DNA from: Labrenzia sp. VG12
GTDB taxonomy: Bacteria > Pseudomonadota > Alphaproteobacteria > Rhizobiales > Stappiaceae
Direction: 5' to 3'
Length of the DNA: 64,000 nt
Assembly: GCF_002237595.1 (NCBI RefSeq)
Contig: NZ_CP022529.1
Location: 4,618,001 to 4,682,000 of the forward strand
In this document: positions 8,318-16,624 of the stretch, in pieces
Layout of the letters: every line of letters begins with the position of its first letter
How positions within the stretch are numbered: position 1 is the stretch's first letter
Made by a program: the position numbers and the translations under genes
The notes under the pieces: model-generated
Databases searched by the model: none
Seen by the model: the letters and a program-made list of their open reading frames with translations, nothing else
What the model was told of the DNA's origin: nothing

Positions 8318-9799
8318 TCAGGCGTCGAGCATGCGTTTCAGCAGTTCGAGCTCCTGCGCCAGAGAATAGTCTGCGCGGGCCATTTCCTCGATTTTCCGCA
8401 CCGCGTGCAACACTGTCGTGTGATCCCTGTTGCCGAAGCGGCGGCCGATTTCCGGCAGCGAGCGCGGGGTCATCACCTTGGCGAGATACATGGCAATCTG
8501 ACGTGGACGCACGATGGTGCGGGTGCGCCGGGCCGACAGCAGATCGGCCTTGGTGACGTTGTAGTGTTTCGACACCACCCGCTGGATGTCCTCGATCTTG
8601 ACCCGGCGCGGTTCGCTGGAGCGAACCAGGTCGCGCAGTGTCATTTCCGCCATTTCCTGCGTGATCGGCTGATTGGTCAGCTGATTGTGTGCGATCAGGC
8701 GGTTGAGGGCGCCTTCCAGGTCGCGGCCCGAGGAGGCCACGTGACGGGCAACATAGTCGAGAACGCTGTCGGGCACGTCGAATTGCGGATAGGCCTTGCG
8801 GGCCGCTTCCACGCGGGACACCAGGATATTGCGCCGAAGCACGAAATCCGGTTCCTGGATGCCGACCACGAGACCGCCGGACAGGCGCGACCGGACCCGG
8901 TCGTCCAGGGTGTCCAGTTCGGATGGAGCCCTGTCGGCCGCAACGATCACCTGGCGCGCGCCGTCGATCAGCGCATTCAGCGTATGGCAGAATTCCTGCT
9001 GGACCTGTTTGCCGTGCAGAAACTGCATGTCGTCGATCAGCAGCAGGTCGATGGTCCGGAGGTTTTCCTTGAACGCAAGCGCGGACTGGGACTTCAGCGC
9101 CGTCACGAACTTGTACATGAAGTGCTCGGCCGTCAGGTAGAGCACCTTGCGGCCGCTCGCACGGGCTTTCGAGGCCACGGCCTGCATCAGATGGGTTTTG
9201 CCGAGACCCACGGACGCATGCAGGTAAAGCGGGTTGAACGTCACCGCGCCGCCGGCTGCGACCTGACGGGCAGCGGCCAGGGCCAGGTTGTTGGATTCCC
9301 CTTCAACAAACGTCTCGAACGTATATTTCGGGTCGAGCGCCGCACCCTGCAGCACATCCCGGGTGCTGTCGGAGCCGGCATCGCCGCGGCCGAGCGCGAC
9401 AGCGGCAGTCGCCGCCTGGGCACGGGTCACATGAGCCGCATCGGCCAGCGTTTCGCGCTGGACTTCGTCAGCAGCTGCCTTCGCGCCGTCCGGGCCGGCC
9501 AGGCTCGGTTTTGCCACCGGTGCCTGACGCGGACGGATCGCACCGCGAACGGTCAGTTCGATGCGGTGTACATTGTCGCATTCGCGCTGCCACAGACCCA
9601 TCAGCTGGTCATTGTAATTGTTCTGGATCCACTGCTTCAAAAACCGGGTCGGAACGGAAAGACGCACTGTGCCGTCCTGATGCTCTTCCAGATCAACGCG
9701 TGCGAACCAGCTGGTAAAAACATCGTCGCCCAGCTCCGCGCGGAGCTGTTTCTTGACCCGTTTCCATTGTTCGGAGCCGCCTGCCTCCTGAACCTGCAT
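8318..9799 (-). CDS. dnaA: Chromosomal replication initiator DnaA
   Basis: AAA+ ATPase that binds DnaA boxes and opens the origin. From the ATG at 9799 it is 493 residues: an N-terminal DnaB-interaction domain (EQWKRVKKQLRAELGDDVF), a variable linker, and the AAA+ core with Walker A VGLGKTHLMQA near residue 200 and Walker B LLLIDDMQFLHGK near 255. The C-terminal DNA-binding domain has the signature RDHTTVLHAVRKI near 460. The start is fixed by AGGAGG seven bases upstream; a GTG at 9838 has no such site. Its upstream region holds an unusual hairpin series (9858-9950). Confidence 0.97.
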   Translation of the reverse strand: MQVQEAGGSEQWKRVKKQLRAELGDDVFTSWFARVDLEEHQDGTVRLSVPTRFLKQWIQNNYNDQLMGLWQRECDNVHRIELTVRGAIRPRQAPVAKPSLAGPDGAKAAADEVQRETLADAAHVTRAQAATAAVALGRGDAGSDSTRDVLQGAALDPKYTFETFVEGESNNLALAAARQVAAGGAVTFNPLYLHASVGLGKTHLMQAVASKARASGRKVLYLTAEHFMYKFVTALKSQSALAFKENLRTIDLLLIDDMQFLHGKQVQQEFCHTLNALIDGARQVIVAADRAPSELDTLDDRVRSRLSGGLVVGIQEPDFVLRRNILVSRVEAARKAYPQFDVPDSVLDYVARHVASSGRDLEGALNRLIAHNQLTNQPITQEMAEMTLRDLVRSSEPRRVKIEDIQRVVSKHYNVTKADLLSARRTRTIVRPRQIAMYLAKVMTPRSLPEIGRRFGNRDHTTVLHAVRKIEEMARADYSLAQELELLKRMLDA

Positions 9800-9857
9800 G
9801 TCATCTGCCTCCTGTACATATGAAGAACAGTCCGCCACAGCCGTTCTTCGACGCCTT

Positions 9858-9950
9858 GCTGCTTTTGCAGCTTTATAATGTCCCTTTTGGGACGGTTATT
9901 GGGTTGGCAAAGGGAGTGGTCCCATTGCCTGCCCCGCTTTTAGTGCGGGG
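9858..9950. promoter_or_regulatory. Three hairpins with TTTT/AAAA loops before dnaA
   Basis: Within 93 bp upstream of dnaA there are three perfect hairpins: GCTGC-TTTT-GCAGC (9858-9871), GTCCC-TTTT-GGGAC (9880-9893) and CCCCGC-TTTTAGT-GCGGGG (9932-9950). Read in the dnaA direction all loops contain AAAA. ATTATAAAG on the minus strand (9872-9880), between the first two, resembles a -10 element. The third lies directly after the rhodanese stop but lacks a T-tract in that direction. Confidence 0.5.
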
Positions 9951-9953
9951 AAA

Positions 9954-10394
9954 CTAACTTTGAATCCAGGGCAGTCCGGCGGCCTTCCAACCGGACCGGG
10001 TTCCACGGTGGCCCGCCTCGTCAAGGGGGCCTTCGAAACCGTCTGAGATATTAAAGCACTTTTCGAAGCCGGCCTGTGTCAGGGCGATCGCTGCCGCCTG
10101 GCTCCGCGCTCCGGAGCGGCACAGAAAATAGATCGGCGCGCTCTGGTCAAGTCCTTTTTTGACCAACAGGTCCGAAACGGACTTTGCAAATTCCGGGTTC
10201 GGGCCGGAAGACGGAAAGCTCTGCCATTCCACCAGCACCGGTTCCTTGTCGAGCGGACGCAGGTCCGGAAGTCCGACAAAGGCCCATTCCGCCTGGGTCC
10301 GCACGTCGACAAGAACAGAGTGTTCCTGCCCGGAAAGCTTTTCGAAAGCCTCCTGCACGGTCACATTGCCAGCGTATCCACCGTCGATTTGCAC
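9954..10394 (-). CDS. Rhodanese-domain sulfurtransferase
   Basis: A single-domain rhodanese of 146 residues. The active-site loop is FLCRSGARSQAAA near residues 101-113, with the catalytic cysteine in CRSGARS, and the N-terminal part shows VLVDVRTQAEWAFVG. Such proteins transfer sulfane sulfur, but the acceptor cannot be told here. The start is GTG at 10394, preceded by AGGGGGCGG as ribosome-binding site; no ATG is near. A perfect hairpin CAATAGC-GAAGT-GCTATTG (10407-10425) lies just upstream. It is in the same direction as dnaA and could be transcribed with it. Confidence 0.88.
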   Translation of the reverse strand: MQIDGGYAGNVTVQEAFEKLSGQEHSVLVDVRTQAEWAFVGLPDLRPLDKEPVLVEWQSFPSSGPNPEFAKSVSDLLVKKGLDQSAPIYFLCRSGARSQAAAIALTQAGFEKCFNISDGFEGPLDEAGHRGTRSGWKAAGLPWIQS

Positions 10395-10985
10395 AGCCGC
10401 CCCCTACAATAGCGAAGTGCTATTGTTGAATAATAGTTATCAAGTTTTCGGGAAGAAAAATTCAGTCCAGCGGGATGCTAGACACCGTCGGAAATGAATA
10501 CGTTAATGTATTCATCCCACGGTCTATACGCCATGTGCTTAGCTATTTTTCGATTAAACTTATTCATTTTGATCCAAGCACCGTTTTTAGGTTGTTCGCT
10601 GGTCTTTCGTGCCAGCCGTATTGTTAATATACAGACCGCGACCGGCGGGGCAACCGCGTGTTTTGGCGATTGCCGGGAAGTGGCGGTTTTGGTGCCCATG
10701 TTGAGGCGTTTTGCCTTCTGACCGGCGAGAGAGCAAATGCTTTTTACGGCAATGACTTTTTGCCCTCGGCGGCTTTGTCACATTTAAAAAACCACCTTTT
10801 CAAAAAAAATTTCGGAACAGATACCTTGACTCGTATCGAATCCGGTTTGATCGGCTTTGCTTCGGCCTACATGTTTGTAAGAGGCTGAAAAACAAGCGTT
10901 TTTTATGACAGCATAATACTCGGTAGAAATCGCAATATTGCCCGTTTAGGTTGCCGGATTTGATCATCCACAAAATTGCGTGGCT
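10395..10985. other. AT-rich gene-free region between rpsT and the rhodanese gene
   Basis: Nearly 600 bases, clearly AT-richer than the flanking genes, with no convincing ORF on either strand. It holds an imperfect 20-bp palindrome (TGAATAC 10495-10501 with GTATTCA 10508-10514), runs such as AAAAAAAATTT near 10805, and TCATCCACA at 10964-10972, one base from the DnaA-box consensus TTATCCACA. It is close to dnaA, so an origin is possible, but only one DnaA-box-like site was found. It must at least hold the promoter of the rhodanese gene. Confidence 0.4.
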
Positions 10986-11017
10986 AAAAAAAACCCGGCA
11001 CGCTGGCCGGGTCTTTT
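10986..11017. terminator. Two-way terminator after rpsT
   Basis: Stem ACCCGGC (10993-10999) with GCCGGGT (11006-11012). On the minus strand it is followed by eight T residues (+ strand A-run 10985-10992), and on the plus strand by CTTTTT. It lies about 25 bp after the rpsT stop. Confidence 0.85.
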
Positions 11018-11039
11018 TAACGCTCATGTGACGGTTGGG

Positions 11040-11306
11040 TTACGCGCCAAGTGCCTTGATACGGGCATTGAGACGGGAAACCTTCCGGGACGCCGTGTTT
11101 GCATGCATCACGCCCTTGGAGGCAGCGCGCATGATTTCCGGCTGTGCAGCCTTGAAGGCTTCATTGGCAACAGCCTGGTCGCCGGAGGCAATCGCCTCTT
11201 CAACCTTGCGCAGGTAGGTGCGCACGCGGCTGCGGCGGTTCTTGTTCGTGGCCGTCTGGCGGGCAATCTTGCGGGCCGCCTTCTTGGCCGATGGTGTGTT
11301 GGCCAT
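11040..11306 (-). CDS. rpsT: 30S ribosomal protein S20
   Basis: Small basic protein that binds 16S rRNA early in 30S assembly. It is 88 residues long, starting MANTPSAKKAARKIARQTA and ending KVSRLNARIKALGA, normal for bacterial S20. It is a single gene with a strong terminator right after it and another terminator (for the upstream enoyl-CoA hydratase) about 80 bp before its start, so it is a transcription unit of its own. Lying near dnaA is common in alphaproteobacteria. Confidence 0.97.
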   Translation of the reverse strand: MANTPSAKKAARKIARQTATNKNRRSRVRTYLRKVEEAIASGDQAVANEAFKAAQPEIMRAASKGVMHANTASRKVSRLNARIKALGA

Positions 11307-11384
11307 GGGCTCAATCCTGATCGGTAATTGGGACTAGTGTCCGGTGGCGATCGGGACCAAGGCACGAGGGCAGCAAGACCCGAT

Positions 11385-11416
11385 CAAAAAACAACGGCGG
11401 CGGAAATCCGCCACCG
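11385..11416 (-). terminator. Terminator after the enoyl-CoA hydratase gene
   Basis: A nine-base stem CGGTGGCGG-ATTT-CCGCCGCCG (read on the minus strand, 11395-11416, one G-T pair) followed by TTGTTTTTT. It lies 65 bp after the hydratase stop and upstream of rpsT. Confidence 0.8.
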
Positions 11417-11481
11417 ATTGGGCGCTGCTTATAATCGCGCCTGCGCCTGTCGTCAACGGCTTTGTCGCTGTTTGACCGATA

Positions 11482-12255
11482 TTATTTGTTCCGGAAATCC
11501 GGGGAACGCTTCTCGGTAAAGGCGGTCATGCCTTCATTCTGATCTTCCAGCGCAAACAGGGCCTGGAAGACGCGCCGCTCGAAGCGGACACCTTCGGCAA
11601 GGGTCGTTTCATAGGCCCTGTCGACGCTCTCCTTGGCCATCAAGACGACCGGGAGCGAGAAATCTGCGATCTTGTCCGCCGCCTTGAGCGCTTCTTCCAG
11701 CAGATCGTCTGCGGGAACGATCCGGCTGACGAGCCCGCTGCGCTCGGCTTCTTCGGCATCCATCATGCGCCCGGTCAGAACCATTTCCATGGCTTTGGAC
11801 TTGCCGACAAAACGGGTCAGCCGCTGCGTGCCGCCCGCACCCGGAATAACACCGAGCGTGATCTCCGGCTGGCCGAACTTGGCCGTGTCCGCAGCAATGA
11901 TGAAATCGCAAAGCATGGCCAGCTCGCAGCCACCACCAAGTGCATAACCTGCAACAGCGGCAATGATCGGCTTGCGGTTGCGCGACACCCGGTCGAAGGG
12001 CGTGATCAGGTCGGTCTGGTAGGCCGTGGCGAAATTATGGGGCTGCATCTCCTTGATGTCGGCGCCCGCGGCAAAGGCCTTTTCCGAGCCGGTGATGACC
12101 ACGCAGCCGATCCGGTCATCTGCGTCGAAACCGTCAAGGGCCGTGCCGAGCTCGGCAATCAGGTCCGAGTTCAGCGCATTCAGGGCCTTTGGCCGGTCCA
12201 GCGTGATCAGTCCGACTTTGCCGCGCTTTTCAACACGGATGTTCTCATATCCCAT
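11482..12255 (-). CDS. Enoyl-CoA hydratase (crotonase family)
   Basis: A 257-residue crotonase-fold enzyme that adds water to trans-2-enoyl-CoA. Family features are plain: LDRPKALNALNSDLI, the CoA/oxyanion-hole loop FAAGADIKEM near residues 62-71, AAVAGYALGGGCELAM near 99-114, and FGQPEITLGVIPGAGGTQRL near 127-146. Both catalytic glutamates (in CELAM and QPEITLG) are present, which favours a real hydratase over an isomerase. It ends with the usual KRSPDFRNK. It lies after mutM on the same strand with a 140-bp gap and its own terminator. The pathway (fatty acid or amino acid breakdown) is not shown by the neighbours. Confidence 0.93.
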   Translation of the reverse strand: MGYENIRVEKRGKVGLITLDRPKALNALNSDLIAELGTALDGFDADDRIGCVVITGSEKAFAAGADIKEMQPHNFATAYQTDLITPFDRVSRNRKPIIAAVAGYALGGGCELAMLCDFIIAADTAKFGQPEITLGVIPGAGGTQRLTRFVGKSKAMEMVLTGRMMDAEEAERSGLVSRIVPADDLLEEALKAADKIADFSLPVVLMAKESVDRAYETTLAEGVRFERRVFQALFALEDQNEGMTAFTEKRSPDFRNK

Positions 12256-12394
12256 TCGCCCGCTCCCAATAGTGGGGCCCTTGGACCATCAGGACCGCAG
12301 TATGCGGACGTGACACGGCGAGGTCCCCGAATAACTGAATTTGATGCGTCATGCCTAGCCGACCAACGGCAGGTCCGCAAGCTTGGCCGAACGG

Positions 12395-13288
12395 TCAGGT
12401 CTGGCAGCCGGGGCAATGGAAGGTCGACCGGTTGGACTGGACCAGACGCTGGATCGTGCCGCCGCATCCCGGCGTGCGGCATGGTTCGCCTTCCCGGTCG
12501 TAAACCGCGAAGGAATGCTGGAAATAGCCGAGTGTGCCGTCCGCCTGGGTGTGGTCACGCAAGGAGGATCCACCTGCACGGATGGCGTCCTGCAGCGTTT
12601 CCCGGATGTTGGCGGCAAGGGCCTCGGCCTTTTTGGTCGGCCGGCCTGATTTGGTGACCAGGGACCCGGCCGCACGCTCCGGGCTGAGCCCGGTGCGCCA
12701 GAGCGCTTCACAGACATATATATTGCCCAGGCCCGCTATCAGTTTCTGATTGAGAAGCGCCGCCTTCAGGTTGCTCTTGCGACCGGCAAAGAGATTGGCC
12801 AGCGTCTGGCCGCTGAGGTCATTGCCGAGTGGTTCCATGCCAAGGTCGCGGAAGAACGGGTGCTCCGCGAGCGAGGGCCGGGCAATCAGATCGATGAAGC
12901 CGAAGCGGCGTGGGTCATTGTAGAGTATACGGGCCTGTGTGCCGGTTTCCGTTTCCAGATGGAACACGACATGATCGTGTTTGGGGTCCTTGCTGCGATC
13001 ATGCGCGAAGTTGCCGGGCACCTCTCCCAGCTCACCGCTTTCGATCCGGAAAGAGCCGGACATGCCCAGATGCATCACCAGCACGTCGCCGCTATCGATA
13101 TCGCCGAGCAGATATTTGGACCGACGGGACAGCGCGGTCAGCCTGCGGCCTGTCAGGCGATCGACGAAGTTTTCCGGAAAGGGGAAGCGCAGATCCGCCC
13201 GGTTCTGGTCCACCCGGGTGATGAGTGCGCCCTCAAAGGTGGGCGCAAGACCGCGCCTGACGGTTTCAACTTCCGGCAATTCGGGCAT
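12395..13288 (-). CDS. mutM: Formamidopyrimidine-DNA glycosylase (Fpg)
   Basis: Base-excision repair enzyme that removes 8-oxoguanine and nicks the abasic site. It has 297 residues. The N-terminal catalytic PELPEVETVRRGL is intact (proline 2 and glutamate 3 after Met removal), followed by VMHLGMSGSF and NDPRRFGF. The helix-two-turn-helix region contains LNQKLIAGLGNIYVCEALW. The C-terminal zinc finger has cysteines in CRTPGCGG and FHCPGCQT. It is divergent from ubiE, an arrangement common in alphaproteobacteria. Confidence 0.97.
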   Translation of the reverse strand: MPELPEVETVRRGLAPTFEGALITRVDQNRADLRFPFPENFVDRLTGRRLTALSRRSKYLLGDIDSGDVLVMHLGMSGSFRIESGELGEVPGNFAHDRSKDPKHDHVVFHLETETGTQARILYNDPRRFGFIDLIARPSLAEHPFFRDLGMEPLGNDLSGQTLANLFAGRKSNLKAALLNQKLIAGLGNIYVCEALWRTGLSPERAAGSLVTKSGRPTKKAEALAANIRETLQDAIRAGGSSLRDHTQADGTLGYFQHSFAVYDREGEPCRTPGCGGTIQRLVQSNRSTFHCPGCQT

Positions 13289-13463
13289 CTGAGATCTGGT
13301 ATCCGCGCTTGGGGCAGGCTATAGGCCTGCGGCATATAGGTTTTGGTCGCCGGCAAAGATAGCGCTCGCCGGGCGCTTGTACTATGGTCCGGCCACTTTT
13401 ACGACAGATATTCACGATGACCCGTGCAGCCGGTTCAAGGTGGCGGGATCCGGAGACGCATTG

Positions 13464-14267
13464 ATGACGCAGCAGGCGCAGGGACAATCGGGCACGGCCG
13501 GCCGGGCACCTGAGGACATGCCGACCAGCTTTGGCTTCACCAGGGTTGCCGAGGGGCGGAAACAGGCCCTTGTGGACGATGTCTTTCACAAGGTGGCAGA
13601 GCGCTACGACCTGATGAACGACATGATGTCGGGCGGCTTTCACCGGGTGTGGAAGGATGCGATGGTGTCGTTCCTGGCGCCGCCGAAAGCCCCGACCTCC
13701 GACTGGAGGCTGCTGGACGTCGCCGGCGGCACCGGCGACATCGCGACGCGTGTCGTCAATCGCTCCGGCGATACCGTCAAGGCAACGGTCTGCGACATCA
13801 ACAATTCCATGCTTCAGGTGGGGCGCGACCGTGCCGAAAAGGCCGGATTGTCCGACCTGATCACCTTTTCGCAAGGAAATGCCGAAGAACTGCCCTTTCC
13901 GGACAAGAGCTTTGACGCCTACACGATCGCCTTCGGCATTCGCAACGTGCCGGACATCCCGAAAGCCCTGCGCGAAGCGCGCCGGGTTCTGAAACGTGGC
14001 GGCCGGTTCCTGTGCCTGGAGTTTTCCGAGGTCGACGTGCCGGTGCTGGACAAGGTCTATGACACGTTTTCTTTTGGCGCGATCCCGGCCATGGGCCGCT
14101 GGGTCACCGGGGACGGCGACCCTTACCAGTATCTGGTGGAATCGATCCGCAAGTTTCCGAACCAGGAACGCTTTGCCGACATGATCCGCGAGGCCGGATT
14201 TGAGCGGGTTGGCTTCAGAAACTACTCCGGCGGCATTGCCGCCCTGCATTACGGTTGGAAGTTCTGA
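13464..14267 (+). CDS. ubiE: Ubiquinone/menaquinone biosynthesis C-methyltransferase
   Basis: SAM-dependent methyltransferase for the C-methylation step of ubiquinone synthesis. It is 267 residues from the ATG at 13464 (MTQQAQGQ), preceded by GGAG nine bases upstream; an ORF extension to 13377 lacks a ribosome site. It contains FGFTRVAEGRKQALVDDVFH and VAERYDLMNDMMSGGFHRVW, which are UbiE signature regions, then the SAM motif LLDVAGGTGDIATRV near residue 85 and FPDKSFDAYTIAFGIRNVPD. It ends GGIAALHYGWKF, the usual family end. ubiB follows after 3 bp. Confidence 0.97.
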   Translation: MTQQAQGQSGTAGRAPEDMPTSFGFTRVAEGRKQALVDDVFHKVAERYDLMNDMMSGGFHRVWKDAMVSFLAPPKAPTSDWRLLDVAGGTGDIATRVVNRSGDTVKATVCDINNSMLQVGRDRAEKAGLSDLITFSQGNAEELPFPDKSFDAYTIAFGIRNVPDIPKALREARRVLKRGGRFLCLEFSEVDVPVLDKVYDTFSFGAIPAMGRWVTGDGDPYQYLVESIRKFPNQERFADMIREAGFERVGFRNYSGGIAALHYGWKF

Positions 14268-14270
14268 TCG

Positions 14271-15851
14271 ATGGCGCTTCCGGTGATGCCTTTTCTCCGC
14301 CTCGTCCGGGCAGGTTTCGTCATGGCGCGCGAGGGTGTGTTCGGCCTGGTGCATCTGCCGGACCTGCCGGCCGCACCGCGCATGGCGATTGCCATGGCCC
14401 GGCTTCTGGAGCGTCGGTCGGTCAAGGCCAAGAGCGCCGATCTGCGCCTCTCCGACGCGCTCAACAAGCTGGGGCCCTCCTACGTCAAGCTGGGCCAGTT
14501 CCTGGCAACCCGGGCGGACGTGGTTGGCAAGGAAGCCGCACGTGAACTGTCTGCCCTGCAGGACCGGCTGCCGGCGTTCGATCACGAGGCCGCCAGGTCG
14601 GCGGTGGCGGAGCAGCTGGGCCGGCCGGTCGACGAGATCTTTGTCGAGTTTGGCGAAGCCGTGGCCGCCGCTTCCATTGCCCAGGTGCATCCGGCAGTCG
14701 TGCGCGACCGGGACGGCAACGAGCACAAGGTCGCGGTCAAGGTTTTGCGGCCCGGCGTGTCACGCCGGTTCAAGCGCGATCTTGAAAGCTATTATCTGGT
14801 TGCGCGGCTTGCAGAGCGGTTCCATCCGCCCTCGCGGCGGCTGCGACCGGTCGCCGTGGTCGACACGCTGGCCCAGTCCGTCGCAATTGAAATGGACTTC
14901 CGGCTCGAGGCAGCCGCTCTTTCGGAGATGGGTGAGAACATTGCCGAAGATCCCGGGTTCCGGGTCCCGCAAGTCGACTGGATCCGCACCTCCAAAGGGG
15001 TGCTCACCATGGAATGGATCGACGGCCGGAAGATGTCCGACGTCGAGGGCCTGGAAGCCGACGGCCATGATCTGGAGGCGCTTGGCGCCGCCGTCATTCA
15101 GAGCTTCCTGCGGCACACGCTCCGGGACGGCTTTTTTCATGCCGACATGCACCAGGGCAATCTGTTCGTCGAACCTGACGGAACGCTTGTGGCCGTCGAC
15201 TTCGGTATCACCGGCCGGCTGAACACCCGCGAACGCCGGTTCCTGGCCGAGATCCTGTTCGGCTTCATCACCCGCAACTATAAACGCGTCGCCGAAGTGC
15301 ATTTCGAGGCCGGTTATGTGCCCGCTGACCAGGACGTCGACATGTTCGCCCAGGCCATCCGCGCTATTGGTGAGCCGATCCACGGTCACGATGCCAGCGA
15401 AATCTCCATGGCGCGTCTGCTGACCCAGTTGTTCGAAGTCACCGAACTCTTCGAAATGCGCACCCAGACCCAGTTGATCATGCTGCAGAAGACCATGGTG
15501 GTGGTCGAGGGTGTTGCGCGCTCGCTCAATCCGAACCTCGACATGTGGAGGACAGCCGAGCCGGTTGTCGGGTCTTGGATCAAGGACAATCTCGGTCCTG
15601 TCGGCAAGTTGCGCGACGCCGGAGACGCGCTGGGGGCACTGGCCCGGATTGCCAACGACCTGCCGTTTTTCGCCGACCGCATCGGCCGCATGTCCGAAGA
15701 GCTGGAAAAGATGACGATGAGCGGCCTTCGCTTCGACGCGCAGACGGCCGAAGCCATCGGCAAGGCGGAAGCGCATCACAGCCGGTCCGGACGGCTGGCC
15801 TTGTGGGTCATCGCAGCCTGCGCAGTTGCCTCGGTCTACCTGCTGGCTTGA
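14271..15851 (+). CDS. ubiB: UbiB-type atypical kinase/ATPase for ubiquinone synthesis
   Basis: ABC1/ADCK-family protein needed for ubiquinone synthesis, probably as an ATPase helping lipid intermediates move through the membrane. It is 526 residues. The family-specific KxGQ motif is in SYVKLGQFLATRAD, the alanine-rich nucleotide loop in AAASIAQVHPA, and kinase-like residues in FHADMHQGNLFV and VAVDFGITGRL. The C-terminus has a hydrophobic segment (ALWVIAACAVASVYLLA) that anchors it in the inner membrane. It starts 3 bp after ubiE and forms an operon with it. Confidence 0.96.
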   Translation: MALPVMPFLRLVRAGFVMAREGVFGLVHLPDLPAAPRMAIAMARLLERRSVKAKSADLRLSDALNKLGPSYVKLGQFLATRADVVGKEAARELSALQDRLPAFDHEAARSAVAEQLGRPVDEIFVEFGEAVAAASIAQVHPAVVRDRDGNEHKVAVKVLRPGVSRRFKRDLESYYLVARLAERFHPPSRRLRPVAVVDTLAQSVAIEMDFRLEAAALSEMGENIAEDPGFRVPQVDWIRTSKGVLTMEWIDGRKMSDVEGLEADGHDLEALGAAVIQSFLRHTLRDGFFHADMHQGNLFVEPDGTLVAVDFGITGRLNTRERRFLAEILFGFITRNYKRVAEVHFEAGYVPADQDVDMFAQAIRAIGEPIHGHDASEISMARLLTQLFEVTELFEMRTQTQLIMLQKTMVVVEGVARSLNPNLDMWRTAEPVVGSWIKDNLGPVGKLRDAGDALGALARIANDLPFFADRIGRMSEELEKMTMSGLRFDAQTAEAIGKAEAHHSRSGRLALWVIAACAVASVYLLA

Positions 15852-15904
15852 CGAAGGTCTGGCCGCTCAGATCCGTGTCCGGCCCCGGAGACGGCACGTC
15901 ACAG

Positions 15905-16537
15905 TCAGGTGCCGGGGTCTCCGGGCAGGGCCGACACAAGTGTCTGGCGTGCGCCTTCGATATGGTCTGACAGCAAAGCCACGGCGGTGTCGACCGATCG
16001 TGCGTGACAGGCTGCGACAATCTTTTCGTGGTCCTGCAGCCATTTTCCCGTTCGCGACGGCAGGATGCCGTAACCGGCAATGTGAATGCGGCACGTGCGG
16101 CGCAGATCCTCAATCATGGCAAGCTGCCGCATCCGCCCGGCCGGCAGATAGAGCGTCCGGTGAAAGAGCCAGTCGCCCTCGGCCCAGCAGCTTCCACCCG
16201 CATCGACATTGGAATGCGCAAGGGCCGCGTCAATGCGGTCCAGATCAGCCGGTGTGAGGTGGCCGATGGCTTGTCTCAGGCAGTCGGTCTCCAGAAGCAG
16301 GCGCAGATCGAAAACCTCGTCAATCTCTTTCCGGTTCAGGCAAATGATGCGGGCGCGCCGGTTGGGGACATGCTCGATCAGTCCTCTTGAGGCCAGCAGC
16401 TGCAGTGCATCGCGCACCGGGATCCGGCTGACGGCAAACCGTACGGCGATGTCTCCCTGCTTCAGGTCTTCGCCGGGTTTGAAGACCCCGTTCAGGATAT
16501 CCGCCTCGACGGCGGCAGCGATGGTCTCAGCGGACAT
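15905..16537 (-). CDS. GntR-family regulator (FCD type)
   Basis: A 210-residue regulator with an N-terminal winged helix (ETIAAAVEADILNGVFKPGE, then LKQGDIAVRFAVSRIPVRDA and LQLLASRGLIEHVPNRRARI) and a helical C-terminal FCD ligand domain (EVFDLRLLLETDCLRQAIGH, and HEKIVAACHARSVDTAVALL near the end). It starts at the ATG at 16537 with AAGGAG five bases upstream. It is divergent from the OsmC-family gene; a palindrome of the GntR type (TGTATACA core) lies between them and overlaps the OsmC promoter. It probably regulates that gene. The effector cannot be named; relatives sense small organic acids. Confidence 0.88.
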   Translation of the reverse strand: MSAETIAAAVEADILNGVFKPGEDLKQGDIAVRFAVSRIPVRDALQLLASRGLIEHVPNRRARIICLNRKEIDEVFDLRLLLETDCLRQAIGHLTPADLDRIDAALAHSNVDAGGSCWAEGDWLFHRTLYLPAGRMRQLAMIEDLRRTCRIHIAGYGILPSRTGKWLQDHEKIVAACHARSVDTAVALLSDHIEGARQTLVSALPGDPGT

Positions 16538-16569
16538 GAGGGCTCCTTCCCCGTCCGCCTATAAGCGGC

Positions 16570-16614
16570 TTGACAGGAGCGTGCAAATGAAAAATGTATA
16601 AATGTATACATTTT
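16570..16614 (+). promoter_or_regulatory. Promoter and GntR-type operator of the OsmC-family gene
   Basis: TTGACA at 16570-16575 matches the -35 consensus. AAATGTATACATTT (16600-16613) is a perfect 14-bp palindrome, and a half copy AAAATGTAT (16591-16599) sits directly before it. The dyad overlaps the expected -10 and start region, so a bound repressor would block transcription. The match to TGTATACA fits known FCD-type GntR operators. Confidence 0.6.
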
Positions 16615-16624
16615 GGAGACTGCA

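Noticed and set aside
10494..10721. Small ORFs in the AT-rich gap
   Set aside because: No ribosome sites and no family signs; overlapping ORFs occur on both strands.
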